A stretch of DNA of 64,000 nucleotides, from assembly GCF_029168945.1 (NCBI RefSeq), contig NC_083603.1:17732001-17796000 (forward strand), given 5' to 3'. Of this stretch, positions 10,951 to 21,809 are shown one piece after another (within the stretch, counting starts at the first letter, position 1; each line of letters opens with the position of its first letter). The position numbers and the translations under genes were made by a program. Source of the DNA: Cannabis sativa (Eukaryota > Streptophyta > Magnoliopsida > Rosales > Cannabaceae). The notes under the pieces were generated by a model that ran no database searches, had not been told where the DNA came from, and saw only the letters and a program-made list of their open reading frames with translations.

Positions 10951-12780
10951 CATTTTATTCGATATTATAATAATGAAAAATTACAAATTAAAGTTGGTTT
11001 AAATAAAAAAATCAACTTTAATTAATTTTCAATTATTATTTAATTCGAAAAATAAATTCGAATAAATATCGAACAAGTTCCATATTATAATAATGAAAAA
11101 TTACAAATCAAAGTTGGTTTAAATAAAAAATCAACTTTAATTAAATTTCAATTATTATTTAAATTCGAAAAATAAATTCGAATTAAAATGGAACAAATTT
11201 GAAAATATCTTGTTTAAGTTGTTTTAGAAGAATCTAAAAAATCAACTTAAATATCTTTCAAATCAGATTTAATTAAATTAAAATTAAGTTGTAACCACTT
11301 AATTTGAAAATATTCCATTTTAAGTTAATATTCGAAAAGATATTAACTTAAAAAATATCTAAAGAATCTTAATAACCAATGCCTAAAATTCCTCAACTTA
11401 ATTTTAAAATTTTAAATCCAAAAGATATTCAGATTTAAGTTGGTTAGTTGTAGATAACTAAATATCAACTTAAATAGGAATATTTAATGAAAAGTTTAAA
11501 TTAAGCTTCAGAAAGAATCTAGATGGTTATAATTCTATATTTAATTAAATACAAGAAAATACATATAGTTTAGCTTAGAATATAAAATTCTTTAAACTAT
11601 GGTTTTCTTAAATTAATTTCAAAATAAATGAAATTAATTATGTTGCTAATCAATTTTATTAGGTTAAACTAGTGTAATTAACCTAGTACAGTTATTTAAA
11701 TCAGGCAAATGGGCCTTCACAATTGGGGTGGTTCATGTGAGGGGGTGCTGGGTTCAGTATGTCGTACCCACTTCTATGGCTCCCAACTCTCACACAAGGC
11801 CCAAAAGAGAGGAATTTAACCTTAAAATGAACAACTGTTATTAATTGACTAAGCCCAAAAACTAAATGAGCCTAAATAAAATCTATCAAGAACTATGACA
11901 TTTTATTTAGCAACAACAACCTATATGCATCTATAATGAAATTAAATACATAGGCTCACACAGGCACACTTTGGATGGGTCTTATCATGTTGCTAGGTCA
12001 TACACAGATGAAAGAAGATTGTAAATATACCTGTTACAAATTATTTACTTGACCAAGGGAGCCATGAGTTAAAATCAGATCATTGGATCTGTCAACAAGT
12101 TAACCATGACTATTTGCAATCAAGCAATAATAGGTTTTGAAAACTTACACACAAGCTAAAACACATACTCCTGCAACAAGGTTAGCTGGATAGTTGGATG
12201 TAGGATTTATTTAATTTTAAATTAAATAATTAATTTCGAAATAATTAATTAAATAAATAAAATATTTATTTTCGAAAAAATTAAAATACAATAAAAAAAA
12301 TTCGAAAATTTAAAAAAATCTAAATTTAAAATTAACCCTACAATTTTGAAAAATTAGGTTTAACCAACCTAAATATCATTTCAAAATTTGCTAACTACTT
12401 TTAAAATTTAAATGTTATTTTATAAATAAATAAAAATTAAAAAAGATCAATGAATATCTTTTTCAGATTTTAAATGTAATTTAAATAAATAAAATAACAA
12501 AATTTAAAAGTTAGCAAAATATCTTACATCTATTTAAAATTACATGATTATAGTTATCTTATTTTAAATTAAAATAAGGTCAAATTATTTTTTTAAAAAA
12601 AAATTAAATTAAAATTTTAAAATCTGACCTTAAATTTAAAAATAAGATAAGATATAATCAAATTTAAAAATAAGATAGATTATTAAGCAAAAAAGATAGA
12701 TACTAACTATGTTTAAATTCAAATTACACTAATATCATGAATTAAATTTTAAAAATATTAAATTAATTCATAATGATAAT
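10951..12780 (-). other. AT-rich noncoding leader of copia AB
   Basis: Very AT-rich sequence without ORFs, colinear with the leader of FG (41110-43900 read on the plus strand). It includes a direct near-repeat of about 110 bp (about 10958-11065 and 11079-11185) and a short, less AT-rich island at 11690-11830 that is well conserved in the related elements at 31430-31570, 42100-42270 and 51860-52000. Confidence 0.7.
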
Positions 12781-12892
12781 TAGAGTTGAATTAGGAATGA
12801 TAATAGTATAAATACAGAACTATACAAAAAATCGGAAGTTAATTCCATGAAAAAGCATGAAAAAACGAAGAAAAACGAAAAAATTGCAAGTT

Positions 12893-13010
12893 CTACGGAC
12901 GGGATGCAGTGCATACCCGTCCGCGCGCGCGTGCTGGGTGCTGGGCCGAGGTTTCTCGGCGGAATGCGTGTCACGCATGATTTCCGCGCGCGCAGGGGGA
13001 AATCCAGCAA
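12893..13010 (-). other. GC-rich leader island with strong hairpin (AB)
   Basis: A CpG-rich island (runs such as cgcgcgcgcg) in otherwise AT-rich leader. At 12897-12922 lies a hairpin: arms GGACGGG and CCCGTCC outside, ATGCA and TGCAT inside, with one bulged A and a single central base. The same position in elements CI and DH also has a hairpin, with other arm bases. Confidence 0.8.
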
Positions 13011-13267
13011 CCCTATCTTTTTTCGAATCTTCAAAAAATCATAACTAATTCAAATTAAATCGAAATTGAGTTTTGTAAGAAAGTAACTTGCTTAATTTTT
13101 TCCATACTATCTAATAAAAATAATTCCAGAAACATATATTCAATTATTTTTCACGAAAATTCACAAACATCAATCAATCATCAAATAACACTCAATACAA
13201 CATGATACCATCCAAAAACATCAAACAATCGTTTTAAAATCTAAATTTGTTGCAAGCAAATCAATTA

Positions 13268-13286
13268 CCATGGCTCTGAGGCCAGT
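13268..13286 (-). other. Primer-binding site of copia AB
   Basis: The minus strand reads ACTGGCCTCAGAGCCATGG directly after the 5' LTR. It resembles the initiator tRNA-Met complement (TGGTATCAGAGCC) with CC for TAT changes. The same 19 bases follow the LTRs at 27933 and 38888. Confidence 0.85.
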
Positions 13287-15175
13287 TGTTGGAAATTATT
13301 TTACCAGGATCTTAGATCTACTCACAAGTATGTTGATTAACACCCTAAATATGAACTTTCTAAAACGATGAAATAAACACATATAAAGTTTAGGAAACCA
13401 TACATTGGGTGCAGCGGAATTAATGACTCCTTCCGTTCAGATCTCTAACCCTTGTATCCTTTCTGTAGCAGAGTATTATCAAGATCTGAACCTGGATCTC
13501 TTTCTCTGAATCTTTGGTGCTGAAACTCCTTTGCTGATGATCTTTCTTCACGATCTTCCTCACTATGATTGAGGTATTTCTTGCTGTGTGTGGGCACTAC
13601 TCTAATCACTAAGGTGTTTCGAAATTATCAAGGAAGAAGAGAGAGAGAGAGGGTGGCGGCCAAGGTAGAGAGAGAGGCGCAGGTTTTTCTGAATGAAAAG
13701 TGTAATTTTCCTGAAGCCTTCACTACCTATTTATAGCATTCCACTAGGGTTAGGTTTGAATTATTTGGCATTAAAATAATGAAAATATCAGTTTAAATTG
13801 CCTACAAAAGTGGCCGGCCATGGCTTGTTGGGTTTGGGCCTGACTTTTTGCAATTTTGCAGTTTTAACACATGTGTATCTGATTTTCTCAAAAATGCCAA
13901 TTTTCTAATTCAACCATTTAAATGTCAATTCTAATCATTTAATAACTATAAATAATTATTAAATAATATTGTCATTTATCATATTTATTAATTGAACCAT
14001 ACAAAGTATCATAATTAATAAATATGCCCCTAACAACTCTTTCTTTACAATTTCGCCCTTACTTAATGAAAATTTCACAAATAGACATAGTCTAATTTGA
14101 GAATTATAATTGATTAATCAAAACCAATTACATGAGTCTTACAAACAATATTATCTCAACTAGTGCGGGGACCATGGGTCTATATAACCGAGCTTCCAAT
14201 AAGTAGATCAAGAATTTAGCACTAAAATTCACTAACTTATTAATTCTTCGTTGAATCCACACATAGAACTTAGAATTGCACTCTCAGTATATAGAATGCT
14301 CTATATTTTCCACCATATAGACGCATCATTAGTTATCCATTGTTATAATCCTAATGTGATCAATGATCCTCTAAATGAATGATCTACACTGTAAAGGGAT
14401 TAGATTACCGTAACACCCTACTATGTATTTTATCCTTAAAACACTTGACCCCGTATAAATGATATTTCAGCTTATGTGAAATGAGTACTCCACCATTTAT
14501 GTTCGTTTGGTCAAGCTCGAAGGAGATCATCCTTTGCTTACTATTCGCCGGATAGAAGCTATAGATTCCATGTTTATGCTAGCGCTCCCACTCAATTGCA
14601 CTACCGTGTTCCCAAAATGTACGTATCACCCTGACCTAAAAGAAGGCTTAACTAACAAATCAAAGAACACGAATAGCCTTTCAAGATTGAGCCTAATCAT
14701 AACAGGATTAAGAACATTTGATCTAGGATCAACTTGGCGATATTGACTTGAATAGATTTTACCGTAAGTTTAATTAAATCTAAGTCAAAGTTCAATATCG
14801 GTCCCTTTCGATGCATACTCCATGCATCCAACCTGAGCTTTACTTTAACCAATGTTCTGGAAAGAACATAGCATTTCTCCAAATGCAAGTAAACTCTTGT
14901 TGTAGATTATCATATCAGTAAAACCATGTGTCTGATAAATCTAGGAAACTTTATTCACATAGTCATGTTTACTTTCCAATGTGATGACAACACAATAAAT
15001 AGGATTAAGTATGTGAAAAGGGTTTAAGATGAATTTATAAATCAAATAGACAAGCAATTGATAAAGTGAACCAAAACATACACAAATGAATGAAAAACAC
15101 TTCTGTTTCTTTATTGATGTTGAATAAAATAGATTACATTGAAATGGAGTTTTATTTAGGGCATAAAACCCAACA
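13287..15175 (-). repeat. 5' LTR of copia AB
   Basis: 1889 bp, TGTTGG...CCAACA. Near-identical to 5112-6739 except for the deletion there. It carries a TATA-like ctataaatag on the minus strand in the region around 13728, about 440 bp from the PBS side. Confidence 0.93.
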
Positions 15176-15180
15176 CTGAT

Positions 15181-15530
15181 ATGATCTTCCTCACTTAAAC
15201 TACCATTACGAATTTCTCTCATTCATACAACTTCTCTCTCTAAAATTCTCTTTAAAAATTTCACTATACAATCAATGTCTCATTTCTAAGTTGATTAGGT
15301 TTGGAGTCTAATATATATAAGGTGAGAAAGAGAGTAGATAAGCTAAAGTAAGTTGTAGCCGAATTAACAAATTCTCTTATGAACTGTTTAGTTGAGTCTT
15401 GAATCTTGGACTTAGATTACTTGTTGTAACTAGCTAGTGTTCAAATGCAATAAGAGTTTGAATAGATGAGTCAATGAATGTTCAAAAGAAATAGGGACCA
15501 ATCCTCCACAATTCTCCATTTTGGTTTCTA
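15181..15530 (-). repeat. Right part of an older copia 3' LTR plus polypurine tract
   Basis: The minus strand of about 15505-15530 reads AATGGAGAATTGTGGAGGA, the typical plant copia polypurine/LTR junction after an RNase H domain. Downstream sequence to 15181 would be the beginning of the 3' LTR, continuing at 5111 leftwards across the inserted AB element. Confidence 0.5.
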
Positions 15531-15689
15531 TTTCCTTTGAGTGTAACATACAAGTGAATTAGCAACTAACTTGGCAAAGTTCCAGGAATCAAGTCTTGAT
15601 ACTAAGCAAGTCCAATGTAGCATTTAACTTGCTAACTTGTATCACTTTAATAATTAGCATATCAACATGATTGATCTTAGTGGCCATTT

Positions 15690-16345
15690 TCACCCCTTGA
15701 TGAGTCCCTTGTTAACTATTTGTCTCACGAAATGGAGTTTGATGTCAATGTGTTTCATCCTTTCATGAAGTACATTATTTTTAGCTAAGCGTATACATTT
15801 TGAGAGTCATAATCCACACTTACATCCCTTTAATCAAACTCCAACTCTGTTATGATTCCCTTTAACCATAGAGCTTCCTTGAAAACTTCATTGAGGGCAA
15901 TATACTCTGCTTCTATAGTGGATAATGCCACTAAATGTGTAAATTTGATTCCAACTAACTATATTCTCTCCAATAGTGATTATGTAGCTTATCAATGATC
16001 TTCTTTTATCAAAATCACCGTATAATCAGAATCTCAGTAACTAGTAATTGTGCAATCCATCTGATCATGTTTGTTGTAGTAGATCTTCAAACTTGAGGTT
16101 CCCTTCATGTATCTTAGCAGCCATTTCACTGTTTGTCAGTGTTAAAAACTTGATTTGCCCATTGATCTACTCACTAAACCTATTCATTATGCAAGGTCAG
16201 ATCTAGTAGAAATCATAGCATACATTATGCTTTCCCACAGTATTAGAGTAAGGCACTCCAAGCTCCTTCTTTTCTTCAAAAGTAGCTTGTTGATCTATCA
16301 GTGCCTTGAGTTTGAAGTGAGCACCAATTGGAGTGTGACAATTCT
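15690..16345 (-). pseudogene. Remnant of an older copia pol (reverse transcriptase end and RNase H)
   Basis: Minus-strand translation gives recognisable copia fragments: TPIGAHFKLK and VPYSNTVGSIMYAM (16195-16345, end of reverse transcriptase), [20 protein letters not shown] (about 15888-15945, RNase H), and RMKHIDIKLHFVR (about 15725-15775, C-terminal tail). Frameshifts and stops separate them. This is a second copia lineage, distinct from AB in sequence, and it is the element AB landed in. No host function. Confidence 0.8.
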
Positions 16346-16374
16346 TGCATCCTTCTTGTCAAAAATGGGAAGAA

Positions 16375-16453
16375 TTATTGGATGTACAGCCAAAGTCTCA
16401 CATTGGTTAGAAATGGGAAGGATCAAGGGTATATAAGGACGAATAATATCTCC
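16375..16453 (+). promoter_or_regulatory. Dispersed repeat with snRNA-type USE and TATA, 5' half of copy 1
   Basis: Contains GTCTCACATTG, one change from many USE-like elements (consensus RTCCCACATCG), followed 24 bp later by TATATAAGG. This USE-to-TATA layout is the plant U-snRNA promoter plan. The repeat continues at 17582 after a solo LTR insertion. Whether it drives an RNA is unknown; no snRNA body was recognised. Confidence 0.5.
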
Positions 16454-17581
16454 CGTAAAGTCATTTTTTGGCAAGTTAATTGACAAAATAATTTTTCCTT
16501 TTATGGTAAGATTGTTGTGCATTCATATTCGGATTCTTACCTTATAAATTCGGTTTTTAGTTGCTCTTTTCCTTGTTAGGAAAGTTGCACTTTTAGCTGA
16601 ACTTTCCTTTGTTGAAAACTTCTTAAAAGAGAAGAAATTCTCTTTTGGAAAGTTGTCTCTTTTAGGGAAACTTTGATTATTGTCTTTTCCTTATTCATTT
16701 CAATTGTATCTTGATACAATCAGAATATCTAATCTGTTTTTGGCAGGAATTAAGCATTGATAGAAGATCGGAACCGATTTTAGCAAGTTTCCCGTTTCTG
16801 GTCAGATCTGCTGCGTTAGCATCCGATTCTGATGTACCAGATCGTATTTTCTTAGGAAAGTTTTTGTACAGCTGTAGATTCGAACTTGTGGTTGCCTCTT
16901 TGGTTTCTATGTTCTATAAATAGAGCCTAGAGAGCAACCATTCGAATCACCTCTTCCATTATTCATTTTTTGCATTTATCTTTTGAGAGAAGAGAGTGTT
17001 TCTTTGTTTTGTGAGAGCCTAGTTGTTCATCTAGGTTCTAGTTGTTTATTTATGTTCTTACTCTGTCCTAGAGGTTGTGAAGAACTACTTGACTGAACAA
17101 GAGATTGGTCTTCGGGAGAAGACTTGGTAAAGCCTTACTTCGGGAGGAAGTAAGCATTTGGTCTTCGGGAGAAGACTTGTTGAAGCCTTACTTCGGGAGG
17201 AAGTAAGCTCTCACACTTCAAAGACGAAGGGAGTTCGGGCTTGAAGGTGTTTCAAGAAGTCAGATTCATAAAGTGGATTACAAAAGATTGCGGCAAAACT
17301 TTAGAGGGAGTCTAAACTTGTTTAAGTCAATTGTCTTTGTAATTTTGATACTTTATTAATTGATTTCATTCTCTGGGCGTGGCCCCGTGGACTAGGAGTG
17401 TTCGTGAGAACACTGATACCACGTATAAATCTCTTGTGTCAAGTTATTTATTTTTCTGCAAATATTTTATATTCTGCCTGTTACGTTTTGCTGTAGCAGA
17501 ATTACTTTCTGCTTCTGCAAACGCTTCCAGTTTTTATATTTTCTTATATACAACTGATATTTGCAAAAATACGGTTTTTCA
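16454..17581 (+). mobile_element. Solo LTR, copia-like, about 1.13 kb
   Basis: The flanks 16449-16453 and 17582-17586 are both TCTCC, and the interrupted repeat resumes correctly on the right, which fixes the ends; the first base of TG has decayed to C, and the end is CA. It has a TATA box (TATAAATA at 16915-16922) and the leader phrase gcgtggccccgtggactagg near 17376 that is typical of U5 in several plant copia LTRs. No internal coding region is present, so recombination between two LTRs has removed it. Confidence 0.75.
17106..17210 (+). repeat. Two tandem copies of a ~52-bp repeat in the solo LTR
   Basis: Two near-identical units, each holding tcttcgggagaagactt followed by ttacttcgggaggaagtaag. 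Both halves are themselves imperfect inverted repeats, so the region can form hairpins in the transcript leader downstream of the TATA box. Confidence 0.85.
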
Positions 17582-17700
17582 TCTCCATTTGAATGAGGCC
17601 TTTTGGAAAGGTTCCCAAAAAAAATCTGTGAGGGCTTACGCTCAAAGCAAAAAATATCATACCAATATGGAGATAGATGCCGGATGATGTTCGGATGCCA
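17582..17700 (+). repeat. Dispersed repeat, 3' half of copy 1
   Basis: Continues the repeat interrupted at 16453: gaatgaggccttttgg, gtgagggcttacgctcaaag and aatatcataccaatatggag. I recognise this phrase set as common in plant genomes downstream of the USE/TATA block, but cannot assign a family name. Confidence 0.5.
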
Positions 17701-17990
17701 AAGTTATCTAATTGAATGAATCCTCAGAATGCCAAACAAAGGAGATGAGCCTCATTAATCTCACGATATATATAGGATATGTGGATGTGCTTAGTTAGAC
17801 AGGTGGTGTGCTCTGAAGGAGTTGGTCTGAGAAAAGAGCAAGAACTCTCGAGATAGTAGTTGTGCTCCATGTAAGGCATGTGCGCCAATATATTGGAGGG
17901 AAGTACACTAGTTTGTGGATAGTTAACGGAAAGATCATATGAGGGAGAGTCAAGATAGTGTTTTTTGTTTGAGAGGAGGATTATTGAGTA
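17701..17990. other. Spacer between two repeat copies
   Basis: About 290 bp with no recognised gene. It leads into the second repeat copy through a short block (gattattgagtatgcc) similar to the one preceding copy 1 (gaattattggatgtac), so the repeat unit extends some way upstream of the USE motif. Confidence 0.4.
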
Positions 17991-18100
17991 TGCCACCTGA
18001 GTCCCACATTGACTAGAAATGGGAAGGATCATGGGTATATAAAGATGGACAATATCTCTATTAGAATTAAGAATTTTGGGAAGGTGCCCAAAAATAAATA
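17985..18100 (+). promoter_or_regulatory. Dispersed repeat with snRNA-type USE and TATA, copy 2 (truncated)
   Basis: Contains GTCCCACATTG, then 24 bp, then TATATAAAG, followed by ggacaatatctct and a ttttgggaaggtgcccaaaa block matching copy 1. The USE differs from consensus only at its last two bases. The 3' half seen in copy 1 is absent. Confidence 0.5.
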
Positions 18101-18329
18101 CGTCATTATATTTATTTTAAATTATTTAAGAAGCTAAATATTGATAAAATTAACTACAATTAAAATTAATGTATAAAACAATAATATCATTATACATAAT
18201 GTGTCTACGGAATAACATGATGTTTTTTTTTTTCCTCAAAGACTACAGATAAATATCAAAAAAAAAAAGAAATAAAAAAATCAGGTTGATAAACCTACCG
18301 AGAATATCATATCAATTAATTTTAAATAA

Positions 18330-20516
18330 CTAATTTTTGCCTTTTGAAATTACACCGTCAACCAAGTGAATATCTCTACTATGGATTGGTTGTAGAGGCC
18401 TTGCGTTCTGTTCCGCATACTGCAAAATCATATGTATACTTATATATGTTAGAGAATATGTATATAATTAAAGTAATTATAAACTGCTTCTTTACAAAAA
18501 CAGTAAAGCATAATAACACGATTTTGTCCCGTGTACTTTCACAGAATGTATTCCGACAGCCGTTAGATGGGAGAATTATTTGGTCAGAGGGCTGGGGTTG
18601 ATCTAAGGATAATTAGGATTAAAAAATGGTAACGTAAACCCTGAGACCCATCTAATATATCCTGATCAGACTCATCTAATGTATCCCGAGACCCATCTAA
18701 TGTCCATATTCCATAAAAGTATATCACCGGACAAAATCGTGTCCCATAAAATTTATTCTTGATTCTTCCATAATGAAAATTAAGATCTAATTAATAAGAA
18801 CTACTTAATAGATTATATACTTACATCGTGAACAGCCACTCGAAGTTGCTTTACTTGCTCTCTTGAGACCGTCCTTACCTGTACATAGTGTTCAAAATGA
18901 ATTAGTTGAATTATTGGGTAGTATATATCTAGACCACAAATACTAAAACTTACTAGTGGCAGTGGTGTTTAGTATTTTTCTGATTGTTATATTATTATTG
19001 GTATAATTAAATGTAGAGACTCATATAATTTAATATGATTATTGTTAGAGAATATTGCTAAAATCACACCACTTAGCGATGCTCATATATATATAATACA
19101 CGATTAATATCACTAATATTGTGTATTATTAAATAATAATTATCTATAACGTACCTTCTTGCTAATGGTCCAAATAACACCTTCTGTACAAGGTGGAACA
19201 GTTAGTGATCCCATATATCTATAATACTTCTTATGTCCAAGCTTTATCTGTGATGGGTCAATCATACCCAAATGTTTTTCTTCATGTGTATCGGCCATAC
19301 TTGTTATATGACTCATCAACTAATCATGATCATATAATAATCCCATGTTAGCTTCATTAATTAAATCATTATTATATTTTAATGAATAATAGTTATATAT
19401 ATATATATATATAATTGCGAAATTGTTAGGTACCTTTGATAGGAAAACATTATGACAACCAAGCTTGTAGAGAACACCAATCACAGCAAGTTTGTTATCT
19501 TTGCTCATATGAACCATATGCAACTCCATATCATAACTGTTGATAAAATCGAATAATATATAATTGATTAATATTTATTGAAATAAGTAATTATTTATTA
19601 TTTATTGTTATTAGAAGATAATTGAAATATTTAAAATATATCTATTTGAACCTTCTGTTATTAATGGTGTGCTCAGAAGGTGAATGCCAGTGGCATTGAT
19701 GAAGGAAATACTCAGTGCCATTGATTTTGATTGACCCTGCTTTACCTATGTCCCATTGGAGCTGAATTACCAAAAATTTAAATTAATTCTTTGTCGAAGA
19801 AAAGACAAACTAAATGGACCAAAAGAAAAGATATATGCAATATTTTATTAATGGACAATTATATAAATTAGATTTAAGTGTTAGGTGATATATTAGGTTT
19901 CTTTCCTAGAATTTAGCCCAGAAATGTGGTATTTTGGTCAATTTTGAACACTAATTACTACGTAATTTAATTAATGTTTGTTTAATAAATTGATTATAAA
20001 ATTTTACTCTTCATAGGTATATTCCCATGTATATTTATATAATTTCAAAAAAACTGGAATTTAATTAGAAATAGTATGTAAATATATACTAACCGAAATA
20101 TCATGGCCTCTATTTTTAAGGGTGGCATTTGAAGGCTTGTAACTTTTTGTGACCTTGCCTAGCTTATTTGGAATAATCTTAACCCTTTGATTAGACAAAT
20201 CAATGGGAGATTGCATTCCTCCTTTTTTACAGGCAGACCATTCTTTTTTAATCTCTCCCCAACGATGGGGTCCCTTATTACCTTTTTGATAATCAAACTC
20301 ACTCTCATCCTCTGCATTCAATTAATATTTCATATATATCAACTTATAATCATCATATATATATAAGAGCTAAACGAAAAGCAATATTATTATTAATATA
20401 TAAATGTATATTAATTACATACCAACTTCTTGAGCTGTGACTGATCTTATAAATGAGTATGAGAATATGATCACGAAGAGCAGAAAAAAGGTTGATTTGG
20501 TTTGATACATCTTCAT
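18330..20516 (-). CDS. Alpha-type carbonic anhydrase, seven exons
   Basis: Exons on the minus strand: 20516-20423, 20311-20094, 19761-19652, 19536-19434, 19319-19155, 18878-18825 and 18419-18330. All introns are GT-AG, phases agree, and the sum is 834 bp (277 residues plus stop). The enzyme interconverts CO2 and bicarbonate. An N-terminal hydrophobic stretch ([14 protein letters not shown]) followed by VTA-Q suggests a secretory signal with cleavage near residue 28-29. Zinc ligands are His128 and His130 (HQCHWH) and His147 (MELHMVH); Thr215 lies in GSLTVPPC; Cys59 and Cys219 are placed for the family disulfide; N93 is in an NAT glycosylation site. All key residues are present and the length is normal, so it is probably functional. 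A second Met lies at codon 3. Extracellular, apoplastic or plastid targeting through the secretory path cannot be told apart here. Confidence 0.93.
18516..18742. mobile_element. MITE in the last intron of the carbonic anhydrase gene
   Basis: Inverted ends ACACGATTTTGTCC (18516-18529) and its reverse complement (18729-18742), continuing imperfectly for about 35 bp, enclose 227 bp. The interior has three tandem copies of a gacccatctaatgtatcc-like phrase (about 18642-18705). A target duplication is not clear. It lies wholly within intron 6 (18420-18824) and leaves splice sites intact. Superfamily not determined. Confidence 0.65.
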
Positions 20517-20604
20517 TTTTGATGTCTGAGCTAGCTTGTGTATGTTAGAGAGAGAGGAATATATGGCACTTCTTGAATACTAAGCTATGATTGAAATTAA
20601 GGGC

Positions 20605-20619
20605 ATATATATATATAAA
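20605..20619 (-). promoter_or_regulatory. TATA box of the carbonic anhydrase gene
   Basis: The minus strand reads TTTATATATATATATG, about 90 bp upstream of the first ATG, the usual spacing in plants. The leader between them is CT-rich (CCTCTCTCTCTAAC), typical of plant 5' UTRs. Confidence 0.6.
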
Positions 20620-20624
20620 CATAT

Positions 20625-21235
20625 AACACAACATGGGGAACATGACATAATGAAAGGTTGAAGGTTCCTACGATTTTCCTGGATTTAAAATCATGTATAA
20701 TATAATAATATAAGAAAGAAAAAGGAAACCAGGCTGAATAAGATTACTGTTTCAAAAAAGAAAATGAAAAGACAGGTCGTATTTATTACACATAATTATG
20801 AGAAAACGTTAAAAACAAAAAAATATATATGAAAGAAAATGATTGAATAGACGTAGAGGCAACGGACTCGCCTCTTACCGACCACACACTTTGACAACCA
20901 ATTAATTAATGTGTATACCCTTATTCATTTTATTTTCAGATATATATTCTTTGGTTTAATCATATCATTAATTAATTTGTCATATAAAATCTTTCATGGA
21001 CATCAACAAAAACATAATTAATAATCATACGTAGAATATGTACAAATTTCGACTAAACCTAGCTAGATTCAAATGTCTCAAAAGTAAAATCAATCTTGTT
21101 TAGATTGGAATTCTTTTGTTTAATAATAGTAGTGTGTGAATGAATAAGAAAGAGACAAAGAAGTATTTGTAGAAACATAATCTTCTTTATCGTGAAATAA
21201 ATAATAAAATAGAGTGAAAGGGTATATGTATAAAG
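20625..21235. other. Intergenic DNA upstream of the carbonic anhydrase gene
   Basis: AT-rich, with no ORF of note and no element recognised. Likely contains the distal promoter of the carbonic anhydrase gene. Confidence 0.5.
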
Positions 21236-21809
21236 AAAAGCAACATTAATAAGAGTGTTTTGCCATATAATTGTGGCAAAGTTTCTAAAAAGAAAATTTC
21301 TCTAAAAATTATATCTGTAAAGTTATCTGTCTCACGGAAGGTTGTTCTCGAATATCTTTCTTGCTATCAAGGAAGAAGTCTCGTGGAATAATAATTGTCC
21401 TCTTAGAAGGTTGTTCTCGAATAACTATCATGTCCACTCCGGGTATAATCTTCAAGAAAGCTAATCCTCCTTCGGAAAGGAGTTCCGGTTATTAGCAAGT
21501 TGTTTCTCCTAGAAGGTAGTCTCAAATAGTTGACTCCATCTAGCTTGTTCCTATCCGGGATGGTCCTTCAACCAGTGCCTTGATCCGTGACTCCAGGAGC
21601 CTTCATACTCGCTCCTAGATGCACTCCTACTTATGGTGATGTAGAGATCTCGCTCAAAGGAGAGGTGGTTAAGTTATTTATTGCCTAACTAACTTAACAA
21701 CCTAAGTTCTTGCAACTACCAAGTTTAGGATCTTGATCCTAAACCTATAAATACCACCAACACTTATCATTCTGAGACATCGATCAAATTGAGAGAGAGA
21801 GAGAGAGAG

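Larger units (their letters stand above)
5112..15175 (-). mobile_element. Full-length Ty1/copia retrotransposon AB, degenerate
   Basis: LTRs at 5112-6739 and 13287-15175 begin TGTTGG and end CCAACA; flanks 5107-5111 and 15176-15180 are both CTGAT. A primer-binding site (13268-13286) and polypurine tract (6740-6752) set the orientation as minus. The internal region has a 2.8-kb AT-rich leader (10482-13267), then gag-protease, integrase, reverse transcriptase and RNase H in copia order (6769-10481). Frameshifts and stop codons break the polyprotein, so it is not autonomous. Apart from one ~261-bp deletion in the left LTR, the LTRs are very similar, implying fairly recent insertion. It is a relative of the elements nested at 27.9-58.9 kb. 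Confidence 0.95.

Noticed and set aside
14507..14746. A short open frame starting MVKLEGDHPLL recurs at 14507, 37888, 39307 and 47542 (both strands).
   Set aside because: It lies antisense to the element inside the LTRs. Its recurrence is explained by LTR similarity, and the version in the left LTR of AB is deleted. No domain or codon signal supports a gene.
16391..16435. Functional U6 or other snRNA gene.
   Set aside because: USE and TATA are present, but no U6 or other snRNA body or terminal T-run follows at the expected place.
17106..17210. CRISPR-like repeat-spacer array.
   Set aside because: Only two adjacent units in a eukaryotic LTR, with no distinct spacers.
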